A stretch of 17,247 nucleotides of DNA from VAZQ01 sp036522235 (GTDB lineage: Bacteria > Pseudomonadota > Alphaproteobacteria > Rhizobiales > Xanthobacteraceae): contig DATDGG010000207.1 in the NCBI GenBank assembly GCA_036522235.1, positions 1-17,247 of the forward strand, read 5' to 3'. Of the stretch, positions 14,127 through 17,247 are shown piece after piece. Under the pieces are notes generated by a model. The model did not search any database and had not been told where the DNA came from. It was given only the letters and a program-made list of their open reading frames with translations. The position numbers were made by a program, and so were the translations under genes. Every line of letters starts with the position of its first letter. Position 1 is the stretch's first letter.

Positions 14127-15151
14127 GCCGGCAGCTCCGCGCGGCAGCGACCTTCGCCTTCCTTTGCGCCGGAGCATGTGCGCTCGTGGCTTTGGCGGTG
14201 CCGGCTGCGTCGGCGGACGAGATCCGGCCGGCCTATCTCGAATTGCGCGAGGTCGATCCGGGCGAATTCGACGTGCTGTGGCAGACCCCGATGGCGGGCG
14301 AAGCGCGGCTTGATCTGGAGCCGGAATTCTCCGGCGAGGCCACGCAAGTGTCGCCGGCCGCGACGCAAACCCGCGCCGGCAACGCGATCAGGACCTGGCG
14401 GCTGCGGGCGCCGGCGCTGCGCGGGCAGACGCTGCGCATCCACGGGCTGGAGAAGACCGTCACCGACGTGCTCTTGCGCATCCAGTTTCTCGACGGCACC
14501 GTGGCGATCAATGTGCTGCAGCCGGCAACGCCGTCGGTCGTGGTGCCGGAGCGCCAGAGCGGGCTCGCGCTCGCCCGCAATTACGTGGTCTACGGCATCC
14601 AGCACATCATATTCGGCGCCGATCACTTGCTTTTCGTGCTCGGTTTGTTGCTGATCGTGGGTGACCGCTGGATGCTGGTGAAAACCGTCACTTCGTTCAC
14701 GGTGGCGCACAGCATTACACTGGCGCTAGCGACCTTGGGCTACGCCCATGCCCCAGTCGAGCCGCTCAATGCCGCGATCGCGCTCAGCATCCTGTTCCTG
14801 GGGCCCGAGATCGCGCGCATCTGGCGCGGCGAACGGAGCTTGACCATCGAGCGGCCCTGGCTGGTGGCCTTCATCTTCGGGCTGCTGCACGGGTTCGGCT
14901 TCGCGGGCGCGCTCGCCGGCACCGGATTGCCGCGCGGCGATCTTGCGATCGCGTTGCTCACGTTTAACATAGGGGTCGAGATCGGGCAGATCGTCTTCGT
15001 GCTGCTGGTGGTGGCGCTGGAGCGCTCGTTCCGCCAGCTCGAGATCGACTGGCCGGTGTGGCTCGCGCGGGCGCCCGGCTATCTGATCGGCTCGGCCGGA
15101 GCGTTCTGGACCATCCAACGAACCGACATCCTGTTCGGAGTGGTGCAATGA
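14123..15151 (+). CDS. HupE/UreJ_2-type membrane protein with periplasmic N-terminal domain
   Basis: A 342-residue protein. A signal peptide (cleavage near ASA|DE, residue 31) is followed by a beta-rich extracytoplasmic domain of about 110 residues (AYLELREVDPGEFDVLW and on), then about six or seven helices. The membrane part is the HupE/UreJ_2 family: GIQHIIFGADHLLFVLGLLL (HX5DH: H161, D167, H168), FTVAHSITLALATLG (H196) and FGLLHGFGFAGAL (H256). HupE/UreJ proteins are linked to nickel or cobalt transfer across the membrane; for this longer subfamily transport is inferred, not shown. It overlaps both neighbours by ATGA, so it is translated with the parvulin and HupE. Confidence 0.88.
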   Translation: MSRQLRAAATFAFLCAGACALVALAVPAASADEIRPAYLELREVDPGEFDVLWQTPMAGEARLDLEPEFSGEATQVSPAATQTRAGNAIRTWRLRAPALRGQTLRIHGLEKTVTDVLLRIQFLDGTVAINVLQPATPSVVVPERQSGLALARNYVVYGIQHIIFGADHLLFVLGLLLIVGDRWMLVKTVTSFTVAHSITLALATLGYAHAPVEPLNAAIALSILFLGPEIARIWRGERSLTIERPWLVAFIFGLLHGFGFAGALAGTGLPRGDLAIALLTFNIGVEIGQIVFVLLVVALERSFRQLEIDWPVWLARAPGYLIGSAGAFWTIQRTDILFGVVQ

Positions 15152-15747
15152 ACGAACGATCGTCGAGGATCGCCTCGCTGCTGCCGTGGCTGCTGTTGCT
15201 CTACTCGACGCGCGCGCACGCGCATATCCTGGGCGATGAAGCCGGCGGGTTCATCAGCGGCTTCGAGCATCCCATTTCGGGGCTCGACCATATCCTGGCG
15301 ATGGTCTCGGTCGGGCTGTGGGGTGCACAGCTCGGAGCGCCGGCCATCTGGGTGCTGCCAGTGACGTTTCCGATCGTGATGGCGTTCGGCGGCATGCTCG
15401 GCCTGATGGGGGTGCCGCTGCCCGGCACCGAGATCGGCATTGCGCTCTCCGCCATCGGGCTCGGCGCCATGGTGGCGAGCGAGGCGCGGCCGCCGCTCTG
15501 GATCGCGGCCCTGCTGGTCGGTTTCTTTGCGATCTTTCACGGCCACGCCCATGGCACCGAGCTTCCGCCCGATGAAAGCGGCGTGCTCTACAGCATCGGC
15601 TTTGTGGTCGCGACCGGCCTCCTGCACCTGACCGGCATCGCGATCGGGCTGATCCATCGCTGGAAGGCGGGCGAGGTCACCATGCGGCTCGGCGGCGTCG
15701 GCGTCGCGCTCGCCGGCTGCTTCTTCCTGTGGGACTCGCTGCCGTGA
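15148..15747 (+). CDS. hupE: HupE family nickel permease
   Basis: A 199-residue protein with a signal peptide (cleavage near AHA|HILGD) and about six helices. Both motifs known to matter for nickel uptake by Rhizobium HupE are intact: HX5DH as HPISGLDH (H41, D47, H48) and FHGX[AV]HGXE as FHGHAHGTE (130-138). It probably facilitates Ni2+ entry through the inner membrane. HupE is normally found with uptake hydrogenase or urease genes; none is in this window, so another nickel or cobalt client is likely, or it is unlinked. The start overlaps the previous gene's stop (ATGA), and its own stop overlaps the likely GTG start of the next gene (GTGA). Confidence 0.9.
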   Translation: MNERSSRIASLLPWLLLLYSTRAHAHILGDEAGGFISGFEHPISGLDHILAMVSVGLWGAQLGAPAIWVLPVTFPIVMAFGGMLGLMGVPLPGTEIGIALSAIGLGAMVASEARPPLWIAALLVGFFAIFHGHAHGTELPPDESGVLYSIGFVVATGLLHLTGIAIGLIHRWKAGEVTMRLGGVGVALAGCFFLWDSLP

Positions 15748-16352
15748 GGCGAAGCGGAATGGCCGTCCTGCGCGCCTCGCCGTTTGCGGCCGGTCTGCTC
15801 GCGGCCACAACACCGGCGCAGGCGCATCTGATGAACAGCGGCTTCGGACCGTTCTACGACGGCCTGGCGCACCCCCTGCTCTCGCCCGAGGACTTGCTGC
15901 CGGCCGTGGCCATGACGCTGCTGGCCGGCTTGGGCGGCGCCCGCCAGGGCCGCTTCGTGCTGGCCACGCTGCCGCTCGCTTGGCTCGCCGGCATGGCGGC
16001 CGGCTGGGCGCTCGGCCTGCCGACGGCGCCGGCATGGCTCACGGCCGTGGTGACCGCACTGCTCGGGGCTCTGGTGGCGGGCGACCTGCGGCTACCGCTG
16101 GAGGTCATGGTGGCCCTGGCGGCGGCGATCGGCGCGCTACACGGCTATGACAACGGCCACGATCTCGCCGCCACCACCGGCGCCCTTGTGGGGATCATCG
16201 GTATCGCCTGCTCGCTGTTTGCGATCGTGTCGCTGCTGGCCGGGCAAGTCGCGGTGCTTAAGGCGCAATGGGCGCGCCTGGCGGTGCGGATTTCGGGCAG
16301 CTGGATCGGTGCCGTCGGATTGCTGATGCTGGGCTGGTCGGTGAAATCGTAA
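15744..16352 (+). CDS. Divergent HupE/UreJ-like membrane protein
   Basis: A 202-residue protein with a signal peptide (cleavage near AQA|H, residue 27) and about five or six helices, aligned in layout with HupE. Its first motif reads HPLLSPED (43-50) instead of HX5DH, so Asp-His is replaced by Glu-Asp. The second motif is LHGYDNGHD (132-140) instead of FHGXAHGXE. Metal specificity or role may therefore differ from the HupE beside it. The start is either GTG at 15744, overlapping the hupE stop as GTGA, or ATG at 15759; the overlap is preferred because every other junction in the operon overlaps. It is the last gene of the operon. It converges on the outer membrane protein gene, with that gene's terminator between them. 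Confidence 0.82.
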   Translation: MRRSGMAVLRASPFAAGLLAATTPAQAHLMNSGFGPFYDGLAHPLLSPEDLLPAVAMTLLAGLGGARQGRFVLATLPLAWLAGMAAGWALGLPTAPAWLTAVVTALLGALVAGDLRLPLEVMVALAAAIGALHGYDNGHDLAATTGALVGIIGIACSLFAIVSLLAGQVAVLKAQWARLAVRISGSWIGAVGLLMLGWSVKS

Positions 16353-16372
16353 TCCAAGAATGGCCAGCACCA

Positions 16373-16402
16373 GAAAAAAGCCCCGGACTTGCGGCCAGGG
16401 CT
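16373..16402 (-). terminator. Rho-independent terminator of the outer membrane protein gene
   Basis: On the minus strand, AGCCCTGG pairs with CCGGGGCT (16395-16402 and 16379-16386; one T-G pair) around an eight-base loop, followed by six T residues (16373-16378). It lies 46 bases after the barrel gene's stop and 21 bases past the end of the convergent HupE-like gene. Confidence 0.85.
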
Positions 16403-16447
16403 CCAGTCGTCATGAAGAGTCCGTTCAGGCGTTTCGGCAATTCGCCA

Positions 16448-17247
16448 TCAATGGAACCAGTTGAAGCGCCAGACGAGCGAGGTTGTAATCGTCTGCACTT
16501 GCTTCTTGGAGTGCAAGACGTTGCCCGTGCCCGCATTGCCGGCGGGCAGCCCGGTGGCGATATTGAATTCAATCAGATCGTCCTGCTTGTAGCTCGCGTA
16601 GCGATATTCACTGCGCAAGAACAGGCCCTGGATTGGCAGCCAGTTGAAAGCGTATTCGAAGCCACTGCCAAGGAACCAGCCTTGGTAGGTATGTTGCGGG
16701 AAAGCATTGCCGGTAGGGATGCCTGAACCAACCCCCACCGGATTGATTTGATCGAAGCGCGTCTCGGTCCAGCCGCCGTTGACATAGCTCAACACCATTG
16801 GGGCGATGACATAGCCGATCCGACCGCCAATTGCCCAGGCTGACGATTCTTTTTCGTCGCCTTGTGTCGGAGCCCGCCACTGTTAACCAATTGGGTTGTC
16901 AGCGAGCCCTTGAGATCCATCCAATCGTAATCGCCGAAAGCCCCGATAACAAAGCTCGAAAACGTCCCGCTCAATTGAAGATCGCAGCCCCCGCCGAACC
17001 TACCGAGCCAGCCACGGCCGCCATTCGTGACCTCCAAGGAGTTAAAGCTGTTGGGGATTGTAGGAGTCGCGACCAGCGCTGCCGTGATGCTGTGGTCCTG
17101 ATTCCACATCCCGTAACCGACGCCACCGTCGATGTAGCAGCCGGTCCAGCTGAAGACCGGCATCGGGGCCTTCATGAGCGGTGCCTTCACGGACATGTCC
17201 GCCGCCATAGCCGGCCCACCTGCCAGCAGGCCTGCCGCTAGACCTGC
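16448..17247 (-). pseudogene. Outer membrane beta-barrel (RopB/Omp25-like) protein, frameshifted, 5' end outside window
   Basis: The 5' part (17247 down to about 16883) gives the end of a signal peptide (AGLAAGLLAGGPAMAA), then FSWTGCYIDGGVGYGMWN, the usual opening of rhizobial outer membrane barrels, and FVIGAFGDYDWMDLKGSL. The reading frame then goes out of phase and ends at 16789. The family sequence resumes one frame over as GDEKESSAWAIGGRIGYV and runs to a proper barrel end, TTSLVWRFNWFH, at 16448. The shift lies in 16862-16882, next to a CACA; removing one CA restores a single frame. It may be a real pseudogene, a phase-variable gene or a sequencing error. The intact protein would insert in the outer membrane. 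The start codon is beyond the right edge. Confidence 0.82.

Noticed and set aside
12418..16352. Hydrogenase or urease accessory cluster
   Set aside because: HupE/UreJ proteins suggested it, but no hydrogenase, Hyp, urease or Ure gene is present in the window.
16850..16858. GAAAAAG as a possible programmed -1 frameshift site in the barrel gene
   Set aside because: The zero-frame heptamer is G AAA AAG, not A AAA AAG, so pairing after slippage is poor, and the family sequence GDEK is already in the new frame upstream of it. An indel near the CACA fits better.

Overview
The window is GC-rich chromosomal DNA. The gene families, the dense palindromic intergenic repeats of the kind that translate as PFPSPA..GGKGRG, and the RopB/Omp25-type outer membrane barrel at the right end all suggest an alphaproteobacterium of the order Hyphomicrobiales (Bradyrhizobium/Xanthobacteraceae-like). 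This placement is inference from style and families; there is no rRNA or other phylogenetic marker. I see no tRNA, rRNA, CRISPR array, transposase, phage gene or recognisable defence gene.

Layout. 1-3111 holds three poorly characterised genes: a membrane protein with an apparent GYF-like N-terminus and C-terminal MORN repeats, a small secreted protein whose 3' end merges into a 14-bp tandem repeat, and a two-helix membrane protein followed by a clear terminator and a nested inverted repeat. 3112-5839 (minus strand) holds a Tat-type exported lactonase-like beta-propeller and, upstream of it, a polytopic protein of the spermidine-synthase-associated membrane family with a 21-bp-arm palindrome inside its apparent N-terminal codons. 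5957-6739 is a HAD phosphatase. It converges, one base apart, on an ABC exporter pair (permease and ATPase, translationally coupled). 9044-9289 is a repeat-rich spacer. 9290-10603 encodes a SAICAR synthetase fused to a class II PurE domain, the architecture of animal PAICS. 10648-12369 encodes a GMC flavoprotein with a Cys cluster.

Divergent from the GMC gene is a tight five-gene plus-strand operon (12418-16352): a secreted DUF1194/VWA protein, a membrane-anchored parvulin-type prolyl isomerase, a HupE/UreJ_2-type membrane protein, a canonical HupE with both nickel-site motifs, and a third, divergent HupE-like protein. Every junction overlaps (ATGA three times, then probably GTGA), so the products are probably made together. 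No hydrogenase or urease gene lies in the window. The likeliest reading is a metal-uptake or envelope metal-handling module of unknown client. This operon and the PurC-PurE fusion are the most interesting parts of the window.

The right end (16448-17247, minus) is an outer membrane beta-barrel gene that is frameshifted near 16862-16882 and runs off the window at its 5' end; it has its own terminator at 16373-16402.
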